From an uncultured Bacteroidales bacterium (GTDB lineage: Bacteria > Bacteroidota > Bacteroidia > Bacteroidales > Paludibacteraceae), in NCBI GenBank assembly GCA_937891905.1, contig CALATT010000056.1, positions 1 to 64,000 of the forward strand: a stretch of DNA of 64,000 bases, read 5' to 3'. A model generated the notes under the pieces. That model searched no databases. It saw nothing but the letters and a program-made list of their open reading frames with translations, and had not been told where the DNA came from. A program made the position numbers and the translations under genes. This document shows, piece after piece, positions 44,502 to 53,942 of the stretch (positions are counted from its first letter, which is position 1; each line of letters starts with the position of its first letter).

Positions 44502-44517
44502 TGTTTCACGTGGAACA
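44502..44517. promoter_or_regulatory. parS chromosome-partition site
   Basis: The 16-bp sequence TGTTTCACGTGGAACA is the exact reverse complement of the classical ParB-binding consensus TGTTCCACGTGAAACA. It lies in the gap between mnmG and apt. ParB spreads from such sites to organise origin-proximal DNA. parA and parB are not in the window. Confidence 0.92.
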
Positions 44518-44525
44518 TGTGGTAG

Positions 44526-44544
44526 TTAGTTTCAAAGAAACTAA
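44526..44544. other. Hairpin between mnmG and parS
   Basis: TTAGTTTC and GAAACTAA arms with loop AAA lie immediately below the mnmG stop. The T-run expected for a terminator is lacking on the minus strand, so it is at best a weak one. Confidence 0.4.
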
Positions 44545-44546
44545 AA

Positions 44547-46421
44547 TCATCTTCCTAATAGAACAAGCAGAACACTTATATCGTTTGGGCTAACGCCAGG
44601 AATACGATTGGCATCTCCGATAGATTTTGGGCGTATGCGTGTTAGTTTCTGTCGTGCCTCGGTGCTTAAACTTTGTACTTCGTTGTAATTAAAATGATCA
44701 GGTATGCGTATTTGGTCTAAGCGTTGTAGTTTTTGTGCTTCTAATTTTTCGCGACGAATATATCCCTCATATTTAATTTGTATTTCGCAACTCTCCACGA
44801 TTTCATCGCGATTATATTCTATTTTATCAATGTATTGTTTGAGGGTTGGTACCACTTCGGCTAGTGCTGTGATAGTTACTTGTGGGCGCAATATAATATC
44901 GCTTATTTTGCTTCCTTCACGCAGAGCAGTACTACCAATACTTTCTAGCCAGCTATCAATTTGCTTCATAGGGATGGTAGTATGGCGCATAAACTCGATG
45001 AAATCGGCGCATGTTTGTTTTTTTGTTATCCACTGTTGGTGGCGTTCGTGACTGGCAATACCTAATTGGAATCCACATTCTGTGAGTCGTTCGTCCGCGT
45101 TATCTTGGCGTAGTAGAATGCGATATTCAGCGCGAGAAGTGAACATGCGATAAGGTTCGTCCACTCCTTTATTTACCAAATCATCAATCAATACACCTAT
45201 ATAGCTCTCGTCTCTACCAAGGGTAAAGGGGTTGCCACCATGTACATTCTGGTGTGCGTTTATACCAGCCACTAACCCTTGTCCTGCAGCTTCTTCATAA
45301 CCCGTAGTACCATTGATTTGTCCGGCAAAAAACAGATTTTTAATCTGTTTTGTCTCTAAAGTGTGGTGTAATTGAGTGGGGTCGAAGAAGTCATATTCGA
45401 TGGCATAACCAGGACGATACATGACCACATTTTCTAATCCTTTGATAGTTCGCAATCCTGCCAATTGTACTTGCCACGGAAGACTGCTTGAGAAACCATT
45501 CACATAATACTCGTTGCTATCAACTCCTTCGGGTTCTAAGAATAACTGATGCGCATCTTTGTCTGCAAAGGTAACGATTTTGGTTTCTATACTTGGACAA
45601 TAGCGTGGACCAATACTGGTTATTTGTCCGTTGAAAAGGGGAGAATCTGCTAATCCTTGGCGCAATGCTTCGTGTGTGGCATTATTTGTATATGTAATCC
45701 AGCAAGGCATTTGCTTTAATCCGCGTTGGACGCCATTAAGATAGGAGAATTGATGCCAATCCTGGTCTCCATCTTGGCGTAGTAGTTCCTCAAAATCTAT
45801 AGAGCGAGCATCAATACGGGCAGGAGTACCTGTTTTCATTCTATCTGTACGGAATCCTAAAGCTGATAATTGTTCGGTCAAACCGTACGAACTTGGTTCT
45901 GAAATGCGCCCACCAGCAATCTGTGTTTTTCCACAATGCATAAGCCCGTTAAGGAAGGTGCCATTAGTGAGAATAACTGCTTTAGCTTGCATCTCTATGC
46001 CGAGAATTGTCTTTACGCCATATACTTGATTATCGCGTATGATAAGTTCGCAAACTGTATCTTGCCAAATAGAGAGGTTGGGTGTATTGGATAGTATTTG
46101 TACCCACTCTTCGATAAATCGTTTGCGGTCGCTTTGGCTGCGTGGGCTCCACATGGCAGGTCCTTTGCTTCTGTTGAGTAGTCGGAACTGTATAGCGCTG
46201 CGATCGGTGACGATACCCATTTGTCCTCCTAAAGCGTCTATCTCACGCACAATCTGCCCTTTAGCAATACCTCCAACGGCGGGATTGCAGCTCATTTGAC
46301 CAATCTTATTCATATCCATGGTGATGAGTAGCGTTTTGCTTCCCATCCTGGCGGCTGCATGAGCGGCTTCACACCCTGCGTGTCCTGCGCCTACTATGAT
46401 GATGTCGTATATAAAATTCAT
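44547..46421 (-). CDS. mnmG: tRNA uridine-5-carboxymethylaminomethyl synthesis enzyme MnmG
   Basis: A 624-residue FAD enzyme (GidA) that with MnmE modifies the wobble uridine of several tRNAs. The FAD-binding IVGAGHAGCEAA is at residues 9-20, then MSCNPAVGGIAKGQ and the C-terminal YEGYIRRE; all are family signatures. The gene is often origin-proximal in bacteria. It follows yraN by 26 nt at the end of the mre operon. Confidence 0.96.
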   Translation of the reverse strand: MNFIYDIIIVGAGHAGCEAAHAAARMGSKTLLITMDMNKIGQMSCNPAVGGIAKGQIVREIDALGGQMGIVTDRSAIQFRLLNRSKGPAMWSPRSQSDRKRFIEEWVQILSNTPNLSIWQDTVCELIIRDNQVYGVKTILGIEMQAKAVILTNGTFLNGLMHCGKTQIAGGRISEPSSYGLTEQLSALGFRTDRMKTGTPARIDARSIDFEELLRQDGDQDWHQFSYLNGVQRGLKQMPCWITYTNNATHEALRQGLADSPLFNGQITSIGPRYCPSIETKIVTFADKDAHQLFLEPEGVDSNEYYVNGFSSSLPWQVQLAGLRTIKGLENVVMYRPGYAIEYDFFDPTQLHHTLETKQIKNLFFAGQINGTTGYEEAAGQGLVAGINAHQNVHGGNPFTLGRDESYIGVLIDDLVNKGVDEPYRMFTSRAEYRILLRQDNADERLTECGFQLGIASHERHQQWITKKQTCADFIEFMRHTTIPMKQIDSWLESIGSTALREGSKISDIILRPQVTITALAEVVPTLKQYIDKIEYNRDEIVESCEIQIKYEGYIRREKLEAQKLQRLDQIRIPDHFNYNEVQSLSTEARQKLTRIRPKSIGDANRIPGVSPNDISVLLVLLGR

Positions 46422-46447
46422 TCGATTAAATCGATTATAATTGCTCT

Positions 46448-46888
46448 TTATTTGATTGTCTTATTACGGTGTTTCCATTTCCATCTGCCGCTATAACTAT
46501 TGCTATTAATAGTGCGCACTTTTGGTTGGAAAGCATTTTCTAAATGATTGCTATATGTGATATTTTTTGTTTGTGCGTCAACGAGTATACCAATAATATC
46601 AAATCGTGGGTTTTTCTCTATCTGTCTATATTTGATATATGCATTTGCGGCGGCAATGATGCGTTTTCTTTTGAGTAGGTCTACATATTCCTCCGGCATT
46701 TTATTGCCAAATGTGGTAGTTCGTGCTTTTACTTCTACAAAGATAATATCTTTCTTATTTTCAGCTATTAGGTCAACCTCCAAATGGCCCATCCGCCAGT
46801 TTGTTTCAATTATTCGGAAGCCTTTTTCCTTTAATATCTTAGCTGCTTCTTGTTCTCCAATGATACCTATAGGGTTCGTAACAAACAT
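46448..46888 (-). CDS. yraN: YraN/UPF0102 family nuclease-like protein
   Basis: A 146-residue protein with a restriction-endonuclease-like core: GEQEAAKILKEKGFRI, then GHLEVDLIAEN and FVEVKAR (the D..EVK motif). The C-terminal ~20 residues are basic (GRWKWKHRNK). Function is not settled. I chose the Met at 46888, 10 nt after rodA; a longer in-frame start would overlap rodA by 110 nt. Confidence 0.85.
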   Translation of the reverse strand: MFVTNPIGIIGEQEAAKILKEKGFRIIETNWRMGHLEVDLIAENKKDIIFVEVKARTTTFGNKMPEEYVDLLKRKRIIAAANAYIKYRQIEKNPRFDIIGILVDAQTKNITYSNHLENAFQPKVRTINSNSYSGRWKWKHRNKTIK

Positions 46889-46898
46889 ATATATGGTA

Positions 46899-48362
46899 TT
46901 ATAATTGTTCCATTCTTGCAGCGTCCAAGCGCAGTAAGATAAATAATAGTAGTGTGAATCCCCAAAGTGAACTACCTCCATAACTAAAGAAAGGGAGTGG
47001 GATGCCAATCACAGGCATTAATCCAAGCACCATACCGACATTAATTGTTAGATGGAAGAGGAAAATACTTGTTACTGCATAGGCATATATTTGTGTAAAA
47101 GTAGAGCGTTGTCGTTCTGCGATAGAGATAAGTCGTAGGATGAAGTAAAGGTATAGGAGTAATACTCCTATTGATCCTATAAATCCCCATTCTTCTCCTA
47201 CGGTGCAGAAGATAAAGTCAGTATCTTGTTCGGGTACAAATTGTAGTTTTGTTTGCGTTCCATTACGGAAGCCTTTGCCAAAGAATTGTCCAGAACCGAT
47301 AGCTATTCGTGCTTGATTAACATTATATCCAGCTCCTTTAGGGTCTTCTTTCATTCCCAATAAGACTTCTATTCTGACGCGTTGGTGAGGCTGAAGTACT
47401 TTGGTGAATGCAAAATCGCACAAGTGTGTATAGGCGATGCATCCAATACTGAATGCAGCTACAAAAAGAAGTGCATATTTACGCCATACTATTCCAATAA
47501 AAAGTGAGTATAGAATGAGTGCGATTACGATACCGATAGATAACCAATCAAACGGAACAGGAACCCATATATTGATGATTAATCCAATGCAATAAATAAG
47601 TATTACAGATCCAATAAGAATGATGGATTGAAAGCGAATCTTATGTTCTTTGCAGATAAAGAAGATCTCGATGGCTGTAACAAGAAGCATGCAGCATAGA
47701 ATACCCATGCTTCCTGTTCCAAAGGGTAGGGGTACAGAACCTAATCGAATGCTTAGGATGAATAAAGCGACAGCTGCCACCCCTGTCCATAGTACATATC
47801 CGCTCATTCCTTGGCGATAAAAAACAAAGAGAAAAGCTGCAAAAACGAGTGCGGAACCTGTTTCTTTTTGCATAATCATGATAATCAAGCAAGGGATTCC
47901 TATGAGCAAGAAAGGTACAATCAAATCGCGCCAAGATCGCAATTTATAATCATACCTTCCCATGTATTTAGCGATGGTTAATGCAACGATACACTTGGCA
48001 AACTCTGCGGGTTGTAGGCTCACCGGACCTAAGTTAATCCAAGATAGCGAACCTTTAATATCGCGTGCTAAAAATGGCGTGGCGATAAGTAGGAGTAGCA
48101 TAATTCCGTATGCAATATAGGCCAATAAGTCATAGGTTCGGTAGTCAATCATCAATAGGATACTTCCTAATGCGAGTGAACCTAGTATCCAATAGAATTG
48201 TTTACCTGCGCGATTATCAAAATCAAAGATGCTTGTTTGATCAAAGTTATAACTAGCGCCATAGATATTGAGCCAGCCAAAGAAGACCAGCACAAGAAAA
48301 ACGCCGATAGTAGTCCAATCGACATGTTTCCACACACTATTACCAGATCTTGACGCTCTCAT
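46899..48362 (-). CDS. rodA: Rod shape-determining glycosyltransferase RodA
   Basis: A 487-residue SEDS-family peptidoglycan polymerase working with the elongation PBP2. Ten or more hydrophobic segments; signature segments include NLGPVSLQPAEFAK, GSGQFFGKGFRNGTQ, PEQDTDFIF and GIPLPFFSYGGSS. The central hydrophobic block (about residues 195-300) is longer than in E. coli, as in many Bacteroidota. The start overlaps mrdA by 23 nt. Confidence 0.93.
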   Translation of the reverse strand: MRASRSGNSVWKHVDWTTIGVFLVLVFFGWLNIYGASYNFDQTSIFDFDNRAGKQFYWILGSLALGSILLMIDYRTYDLLAYIAYGIMLLLLIATPFLARDIKGSLSWINLGPVSLQPAEFAKCIVALTIAKYMGRYDYKLRSWRDLIVPFLLIGIPCLIIMIMQKETGSALVFAAFLFVFYRQGMSGYVLWTGVAAVALFILSIRLGSVPLPFGTGSMGILCCMLLVTAIEIFFICKEHKIRFQSIILIGSVILIYCIGLIINIWVPVPFDWLSIGIVIALILYSLFIGIVWRKYALLFVAAFSIGCIAYTHLCDFAFTKVLQPHQRVRIEVLLGMKEDPKGAGYNVNQARIAIGSGQFFGKGFRNGTQTKLQFVPEQDTDFIFCTVGEEWGFIGSIGVLLLYLYFILRLISIAERQRSTFTQIYAYAVTSIFLFHLTINVGMVLGLMPVIGIPLPFFSYGGSSLWGFTLLLFILLRLDAARMEQL

Positions 48363-50175
48363 TGATCACTGCATTTGCAATTCTATTTTTCAAATCTTTT
48401 CGTTTTATTTCTCCCGTTAGGTATTGCTCAATCATTAGGCTAGCGATAGGTGCTGCCCAAGTGGCACCAAATCCTGCGTTTTCAACCACTACAGCGATAG
48501 CTATTTGTGGGTTTTCTAATGGTGCATAGCCGATGAAAACAGCATGATCTTTACCATGTGGGTTTTCTGCAGTACCTGTTTTACCAGCTACTTCAATTCC
48601 ATCTATGAGATAATAGCGTCCCGTACCATTAGTCATTACGCGATGCATTCCTTTTTTAACAACATCAAAATATTTAGCGTCTATATCTATTTGATGTTTA
48701 TGAAGTTGCATAGAGTCGTGCTTATTGAGGTGTGGTGTGATATAATACCCTCCATTAGCGATTGCTGCCATTTGATTGGCTAATTGTAATGGCGTAGCGC
48801 CTATTTCTCCTTGTCCAATACTGAGTGAGCGTATGGTGAGGGCTCTCCATCCTTTTTTGCCATATATTCTATCGAAGAATTTTTGCTCAGGTACGCCACC
48901 AGATACTTGAGTGCCGATATCTGTGTTTTGGAATTTTTGTGCAAAACCAAACTGCAATACATAATTTCTCCATTCATTATATTTCTGCTTGAATAGATCG
49001 GTGTTATTGTTTTTGCTTGGGTGTAGCATGTCTCGATACAGGCACCAAAAATAGGGGTTACAACTCTGCTCGATGGCTTCTTCAAGTGCAACGGGAGATC
49101 CGTGGCTATGGGTACATTTGATAGGTGTACTTCGTTGTCCCGAACAAGCATATTGTGTGTGGGGGGTAATAACACCCATTTGTAATCCGATAAGAGCTTG
49201 CACTGTTTTGAATGTAGAACCAGGCGGGTAGGAGGATTGTGTGGCACGGTTCAGCATGGGTTTGGTGGGGTCTTTGAGTAGAATGTTATAGTTCTTACCT
49301 CTCTCTTTTCCCACCAATAGTTTAGGATTCCATGTAGGATTAGAGGCGAGGGTTAGAATCTCACCTGTCTGCGGTTCAATAGCTACGATAGCTCCTATTT
49401 TGCCTGCGAGTAGTTGTTCTGCTACTATCTGTAATTGTATATCTAATGTGGTATGTAGGTCTGTTCCTGCTTGTACGCTAATATCTTTTTCTCCATCCAA
49501 GTATCGTCCTTTGACGCGTCCTTTAACATCCCGCATGTATATTTCCATGCCCTTCGTGCCTCGTAATTGTTTCTCGTATGTTCGTTCCAAGCCATCTCTT
49601 CCAGAGTAGTCGCCTCGTGCATAATAGGTATCGTTATCAATATCTTTCTGATTTACTTCTCCTACTGATCCAAGTACATGTGCTGCTGCGTTATATGTAT
49701 AATCTCTCAGGGTACGCTTTTGTATTTGTACACCAGGGAACATAAATAAAGCTTCCTGTAGTGTAGCAATATCCTCTTTTTTGAGTTGGTTTATAAACAC
49801 TTGTGGTGTCCATCGTGAATAACCACGGTTTTTACGCCTATCTTTTATATCTGATATTCGTTTATCAAATTCTTCGCGTGTGATATGCAAGCATTGACAG
49901 AAATAGGTGGTATCCCATTCTTCTTTCATTTCTCGCATAGTTATCGTCACTTCGTATATAGGTTGGTTAAAAACCAATAATTCTCCATTACGATCGTATA
50001 TAAGTCCTCGTGATGGATAAATAGTTTGCTTAACCAAAGCATTATTGTCTGCTTGGTTTGTTGTGGTTTGGTCAATTACTTGTAGGTAGAATAATCGAAT
50101 GATATACACCAATACGATACCAATAGCTATACCACTGATAACATACCTTCGTCTATAGTATTGGTCGTTAATCAT
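48340..50175 (-). CDS. mrdA: Penicillin-binding protein 2
   Basis: A 611-residue transpeptidase of the elongasome. One N-terminal membrane anchor (residues 12-34), a dimerisation domain, and a transpeptidase domain with SxxK in PPGSTFK, SCN in EQSCNPYFW and KTGTAENP. It pairs with RodA, whose gene it overlaps. The first codons overlap the mreD stop by 4 nt. Confidence 0.95.
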   Translation of the reverse strand: MINDQYYRRRYVISGIAIGIVLVYIIRLFYLQVIDQTTTNQADNNALVKQTIYPSRGLIYDRNGELLVFNQPIYEVTITMREMKEEWDTTYFCQCLHITREEFDKRISDIKDRRKNRGYSRWTPQVFINQLKKEDIATLQEALFMFPGVQIQKRTLRDYTYNAAAHVLGSVGEVNQKDIDNDTYYARGDYSGRDGLERTYEKQLRGTKGMEIYMRDVKGRVKGRYLDGEKDISVQAGTDLHTTLDIQLQIVAEQLLAGKIGAIVAIEPQTGEILTLASNPTWNPKLLVGKERGKNYNILLKDPTKPMLNRATQSSYPPGSTFKTVQALIGLQMGVITPHTQYACSGQRSTPIKCTHSHGSPVALEEAIEQSCNPYFWCLYRDMLHPSKNNNTDLFKQKYNEWRNYVLQFGFAQKFQNTDIGTQVSGGVPEQKFFDRIYGKKGWRALTIRSLSIGQGEIGATPLQLANQMAAIANGGYYITPHLNKHDSMQLHKHQIDIDAKYFDVVKKGMHRVMTNGTGRYYLIDGIEVAGKTGTAENPHGKDHAVFIGYAPLENPQIAIAVVVENAGFGATWAAPIASLMIEQYLTGEIKRKDLKNRIANAVINESVKIW

Positions 50176-50666
50176 TTGTATTTCAGGATATTAAATCCAA
50201 ATATAAAGATGAATGTGATGATAGCACTCACGATAGTTTCAACTAATACAAAACCAATATGCGCCCAACTCCAAGCAGATAATATAAATACCATAAAATG
50301 GTGTATAATGATTAGAATGGCGAGGTATTTACCCATTGCGGCCAATCCCATCACGCGTGTGCTTATTTGTTCGTTAAGGCGGTCTTTGTCATTGATGATT
50401 GTTCCGAGTAGGTACGGTCTAAAGAACATGAGCAGTACGCATGCGCTGGTGTGTACGCCGAGCGAATTGCTAAATATATCCATGATAAGTCCCACGATTG
50501 CACCGATAAACATGTCCACACTATGCGGCAATGTGATGGGCATCATTAGGAGGAAGAGAATATAGATGAATGGATGGCATACACCCAATAACTGCAGTTG
50601 ATCAAATAAGAACACCTGTAGCATCATCAGTAGAATATACTGCCCTATGTATTTAGTCCATGCCAT
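50172..50666 (-). CDS. mreD: Rod shape-determining protein MreD
   Basis: A 164-residue membrane protein with five or six hydrophobic segments, including DQLQLLGVCHPFIYILFLL near the N-terminus. Sequence conservation of MreD is low, so the call rests on topology and position between mreC and mrdA. It overlaps mreC by 14 nt and mrdA by 4 nt. Confidence 0.88.
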   Translation of the reverse strand: MAWTKYIGQYILLMMLQVFLFDQLQLLGVCHPFIYILFLLMMPITLPHSVDMFIGAIVGLIMDIFSNSLGVHTSACVLLMFFRPYLLGTIINDKDRLNEQISTRVMGLAAMGKYLAILIIIHHFMVFILSAWSWAHIGFVLVETIVSAIITFIFIFGFNILKYK

Positions 50667-51480
50667 TTGTTAATTCTTCTAATTCCAATTGATCTTCATT
50701 GCAGACCACTTCCACATATTTGATTCGTTTAAAATTAGTGCTCAGTCTTACGCTGATAGTATAGTAGGATGCTCCCTCTTCTAAGGTACTATTTTCAACG
50801 ATTCCAACGGGAATACCTTCGGGAAAGATAGGACTTAGTCCACTAGTGACTATAGTGTCGCCTTTATTGACCACTAAGTGTGATGCAACATCTGTGAGTG
50901 TAGCAAAGCGATAATCGTCTCCATCCCATTGCAGTGTGGCGATGTAATCGTTTTTGGTAAATCGGCAACTCACATTGGTGTGTGTGTTGATGATAGGCAT
51001 TACTACACTATATTTTGTTCCTACAGTCTGCACGATACCTACTACACCTTCGTCGTTAATAACGCCTTGTCCTTTGTGAATACCATCTCTTTTACCCACA
51101 TTGATGGTGATAAAATTATTAATGTTCCGTGTGGTTATTTGTACCACTTTCGCAGGTAGATAGGAAGGTGCGGTGTAGTTAGAGAGGCGCATTGTTTCTC
51201 GCATGATTGAGTCGTCTATAGATTGTTGTATCTGACTCAATTGGCTGCGTAGGTAGGTATTGTCAATTGCTAATATCTCGTTTTGCTCTTTTAGATTGAA
51301 ATAACTTTTTATTTCGCTTAGTTTTTCATTTTGCCATGCTATAACTTGGTTAGAGGTACTCAAAATGCTACTTCTTGGGTAAGTATTATTGTAGGAAAAT
51401 AACAAAAAGGCAGCAACTTCCAGGAGTATAAAAACCAGGAAGTTGCCATACCTTAGCAGTATTTTGAGTAGGTTTTGCAT
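50653..51480 (-). CDS. mreC: Rod shape-determining protein MreC
   Basis: A 275-residue periplasmic protein anchored by one N-terminal helix (residues 10-30). A coiled coil follows (about 48-90), then two beta domains with GKRDGIHKGQGVI and VTSGLSPIFPEGIPVG, which are hallmark segments. It links MreB inside to PBP2/RodA outside. Confidence 0.94.
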   Translation of the reverse strand: MQNLLKILLRYGNFLVFILLEVAAFLLFSYNNTYPRSSILSTSNQVIAWQNEKLSEIKSYFNLKEQNEILAIDNTYLRSQLSQIQQSIDDSIMRETMRLSNYTAPSYLPAKVVQITTRNINNFITINVGKRDGIHKGQGVINDEGVVGIVQTVGTKYSVVMPIINTHTNVSCRFTKNDYIATLQWDGDDYRFATLTDVASHLVVNKGDTIVTSGLSPIFPEGIPVGIVENSTLEEGASYYTISVRLSTNFKRIKYVEVVCNEDQLELEELTNGMD

Positions 51481-51506
51481 GGTATAACTCTACTACGATG
51501 AAGTGA

Positions 51507-52526
51507 TTAGCGAATTAAGAATCCAAAGTTATTTACATTCTTCAGCGCTACTCCAGTACCGCGAGCCACGGAGTGCAGAGGGTCTTCAGCAACATGGAAG
51601 GTGATAGTTATCTTGTCTGTCAATCGCTTTGCTAATCCGTGTAGTAATGCACCACCACCTGTGAGGTAAATACCGCGTTTTACGATATCAGAGTATAACT
51701 CAGGAGGTGTAGTTTCTAAGGCTTGTAAAATAGCATGCTCTATTTTAGAAACACTCTTCTCTAAGCAGTGAGAAATTTCTTGATAACTAACAGGGACAGA
51801 CATAGGCAACGCAGTTACTTTGTTTGGTCCCACCACTACAAAATCTTCTGGTGCGTCTTCTAATTCTGGTAATGCAGAGCCTACTTGTATCTTAATACGC
51901 TCTGCTGTAGGTTCGTCAATACGCAGGTTGTGCATACGGCCCATATACTCAATGATATCTTGGTTGAAATCATCACCTGCAATCTTGATAGATTTATTGC
52001 TAACAATTCCACCGAGTGAGATAACGGCGATTTCTGTTGTACCACCACCTATATCCACAATCATACATCCTTCAGGGCTCTCTACATCTAATCCAATACC
52101 GATAGCTGCAGCCATTGGTTCGAAGAGCATATAGATATCTCTACCGCCCGCGTGCTCTGAAGAGTCGCGTACGGCACGAATCTCTACTTCAGTAGAACCT
52201 GAAGGAATACATACCACCATACGAATAGATGGAGTGAAGAGTCGTGCTTGCTTAGGAATCATCTTGATCATACCACGAATCATCATTTCGCAAGCATAGA
52301 AATCCGCAATAACACCATTTCGTAGTGGACGAACGGTACGAATCATCGTTCCTCCCTTACCAATCATCATTTGCGCCTTGCGTCCGACAGCAACCATTTT
52401 GTTGTCAGCCATAGAAATCGCTACAACAGATGGTTCGTCCACCACCACTTTATCATCACACATAATAATGGTGTTGGCTGTACCTAAGTCAATAGCAATT
52501 TCTTGTGTAAAAGAAAAAAGTCCCAT
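51507..52526 (-). CDS. mreB: Rod shape-determining actin homologue MreB
   Basis: A 339-residue ATP-binding filament protein that directs wall synthesis. IDLGTANTI (phosphate 1), DIGGGTTEIAVISLGG (phosphate 2) and TGGGALLHGL (adenosine motif) are all present. An N-terminal amphipathic stretch MGLFSFTQE fits membrane binding. It is the first gene of the operon, about 80 nt below its promoter. Confidence 0.97.
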   Translation of the reverse strand: MGLFSFTQEIAIDLGTANTIIMCDDKVVVDEPSVVAISMADNKMVAVGRKAQMMIGKGGTMIRTVRPLRNGVIADFYACEMMIRGMIKMIPKQARLFTPSIRMVVCIPSGSTEVEIRAVRDSSEHAGGRDIYMLFEPMAAAIGIGLDVESPEGCMIVDIGGGTTEIAVISLGGIVSNKSIKIAGDDFNQDIIEYMGRMHNLRIDEPTAERIKIQVGSALPELEDAPEDFVVVGPNKVTALPMSVPVSYQEISHCLEKSVSKIEHAILQALETTPPELYSDIVKRGIYLTGGGALLHGLAKRLTDKITITFHVAEDPLHSVARGTGVALKNVNNFGFLIR

Positions 52527-52607
52527 ATATTTAATAAATTTAATGATTCAAAGTTCTTTCATTTCCCACAATTCTTTCTTAAAAGGGTGTTAATTGGGAA
52601 AATCGTG

Positions 52608-52639
52608 CAAAATTACAACTTTTTTTTCATATATGCAAG
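52608..52639 (-). promoter_or_regulatory. Promoter of the mre operon
   Basis: Minus-strand TAATTTTG at 52608-52615 and CTTG at 52636-52639, 20 bp apart. Confidence 0.75.
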
Positions 52640-52695
52640 CGCGCGCGTTTTTTTATTAAAGAAAAAAGAGTGACGACTATTTGCCATCACTCTCG

Positions 52696-52769
52696 CGCTC
52701 CCTCAAGGACTTGAACCTTGGACCCCCTGATTAACAGTCAGATGCTCTAACCGACTGAGCTAAGGAAGC
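52696..52769 (-). tRNA. tRNA-Asn (GTT)
   Basis: 74 nt on the minus strand fold as a cloverleaf. The acceptor arms GCTTCCT and AGGGAGC pair over 7 bp with one G-T. The D-arm is GCTC/GAGC, the anticodon loop CTGTTAA carries GTT, and the T-arm is CAAGG/CCTTG with TTCAAGT. The 3' CCA is not encoded. Its own promoter lies about 45 nt upstream. Confidence 0.97.
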
Positions 52770-52814
52770 ATTAAAAAAATAAACTTAAATTTGCTTCATT
52801 TTCAAAAGCGAGTG

Positions 52815-52846
52815 CAAAAGTACTGCTTTTTTTTTACATACGCAAG
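52815..52846 (-). promoter_or_regulatory. Promoter of tRNA-Asn
   Basis: Minus-strand TACTTTTG at 52815-52822 with CTTG at 52843-52846, 20 bp apart. Confidence 0.75.
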
Positions 52847-52866
52847 TTTTTTTCAAAAAAAATTCG

Positions 52867-52874
52867 TATCTTTG
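52867..52874 (+). promoter_or_regulatory. -7 box for the PfkB-kinase operon
   Basis: TATCTTTG followed by GCAAAG, about 50 nt above the first start codon. No TTTG or TTG element is present at 19-21 bp, so the -33 part is weak. Confidence 0.6.
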
Positions 52875-52923
52875 CAAAGTTTTTTGATAAATAACCCTAT
52901 TTTTGAGAAAAAATGGTGAAAAA

Positions 52924-53928
52924 ATGAAAAAAGTACTAGGTTTAGGTAATGCTTTAACGGATGTTTTACTTCAGGTGACTGAGGAAGATTTGCGTGAGTT
53001 AGGATTTCAGAAGGGTAGTATGAATCTTATCTCAATGGAGCAAGCAGAGCAGATTCAGTTTCGCTTTGCGTCAGTTCGTAAGCGTATGGTGGCTGGTGGT
53101 TCGGCAAGTAATACGATTAATTGTATTGCGTCATTGGGGGGAAAAGCTGCTTTTATTGGTAAGATAGGAAATGATGAAGTAGGTGATTTTTACCGAGAGG
53201 ATATGCTTAAGAATGGAGTAAAACCTATTCTATTGCTTTCTAATAAATCGATGTCGGGTTGTTCAATTGTGTTGATTACTCCTGATGGAGAGCGTACTTT
53301 TGCTACTTATCTTGGTGCTGCAGCGGATTTGTGTGCGGATGACATACAGCGTTCTGCGTTTGATGGGTATGATATTTTTCATATAGAAGGTTATTTGGTG
53401 CAAAACCATGAATTGATAGAGAAATCAATTCGTTTGGCAAAGGCGGCAGGGTGTATGGTGTCGTTGGATTTGGCTTCATATAATGTGATTAACGAGAATC
53501 ATGATTTCTTGACTCGTTTAGTGAAAGATTATGTGGATATTGTATTTGCTAATGAAGATGAATCTTATGCTTTCACTCATTTAAACCCAGAGGAGTCTGT
53601 GCGAGCCATTTCGGAGCAATGCCAAATAGCGGTAGTGAAAGTTGGTAAGAATGGATCGTATGTTAAATCAGGAGACAAGCAATATCATATAGGTGCGATT
53701 ACAACTAGTTGTACGGATTCAACGGGTGCAGGCGATCTTTTTGCTGGCGGATTCTTGCATGCGCTTAGTGATGGATTTGATATTCGTCGTTGTGCGGAGA
53801 TAGGAACGATTGCAGCAGGTCGCGTAGTGGAGATTGTCGGCACGAAATTGAGTGATGAGACATGGGATGAGATTCGCCGCATATGTGCATTATATCGCGG
53901 ATTTATGCAGAAATATACTAATGACTAA
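52924..53928 (+). CDS. PfkB family carbohydrate/nucleoside kinase
   Basis: A 334-residue ribokinase-fold enzyme. GLGNALTDVL opens the protein, the VAGGSASNTI segment follows, and the C-terminal DSTGAGDLFAGGFL carries the catalytic Asp and anion hole. Closest in feel to the adenosine kinase/sugar kinase branch; the substrate is not determinable. The ATG at 52924 is preferred to an in-frame TTG 21 nt upstream. It heads the operon running to trmB. Confidence 0.9.
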   Translation: MKKVLGLGNALTDVLLQVTEEDLRELGFQKGSMNLISMEQAEQIQFRFASVRKRMVAGGSASNTINCIASLGGKAAFIGKIGNDEVGDFYREDMLKNGVKPILLLSNKSMSGCSIVLITPDGERTFATYLGAAADLCADDIQRSAFDGYDIFHIEGYLVQNHELIEKSIRLAKAAGCMVSLDLASYNVINENHDFLTRLVKDYVDIVFANEDESYAFTHLNPEESVRAISEQCQIAVVKVGKNGSYVKSGDKQYHIGAITTSCTDSTGAGDLFAGGFLHALSDGFDIRRCAEIGTIAAGRVVEIVGTKLSDETWDEIRRICALYRGFMQKYTND

Positions 53929-53942
53929 ATAAAAGATACAAT

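Noticed and set aside
46889..47008. Longer YraN start
   Set aside because: It would overlap the rodA coding end by more than 100 nt, and the extra residues are not family-like.
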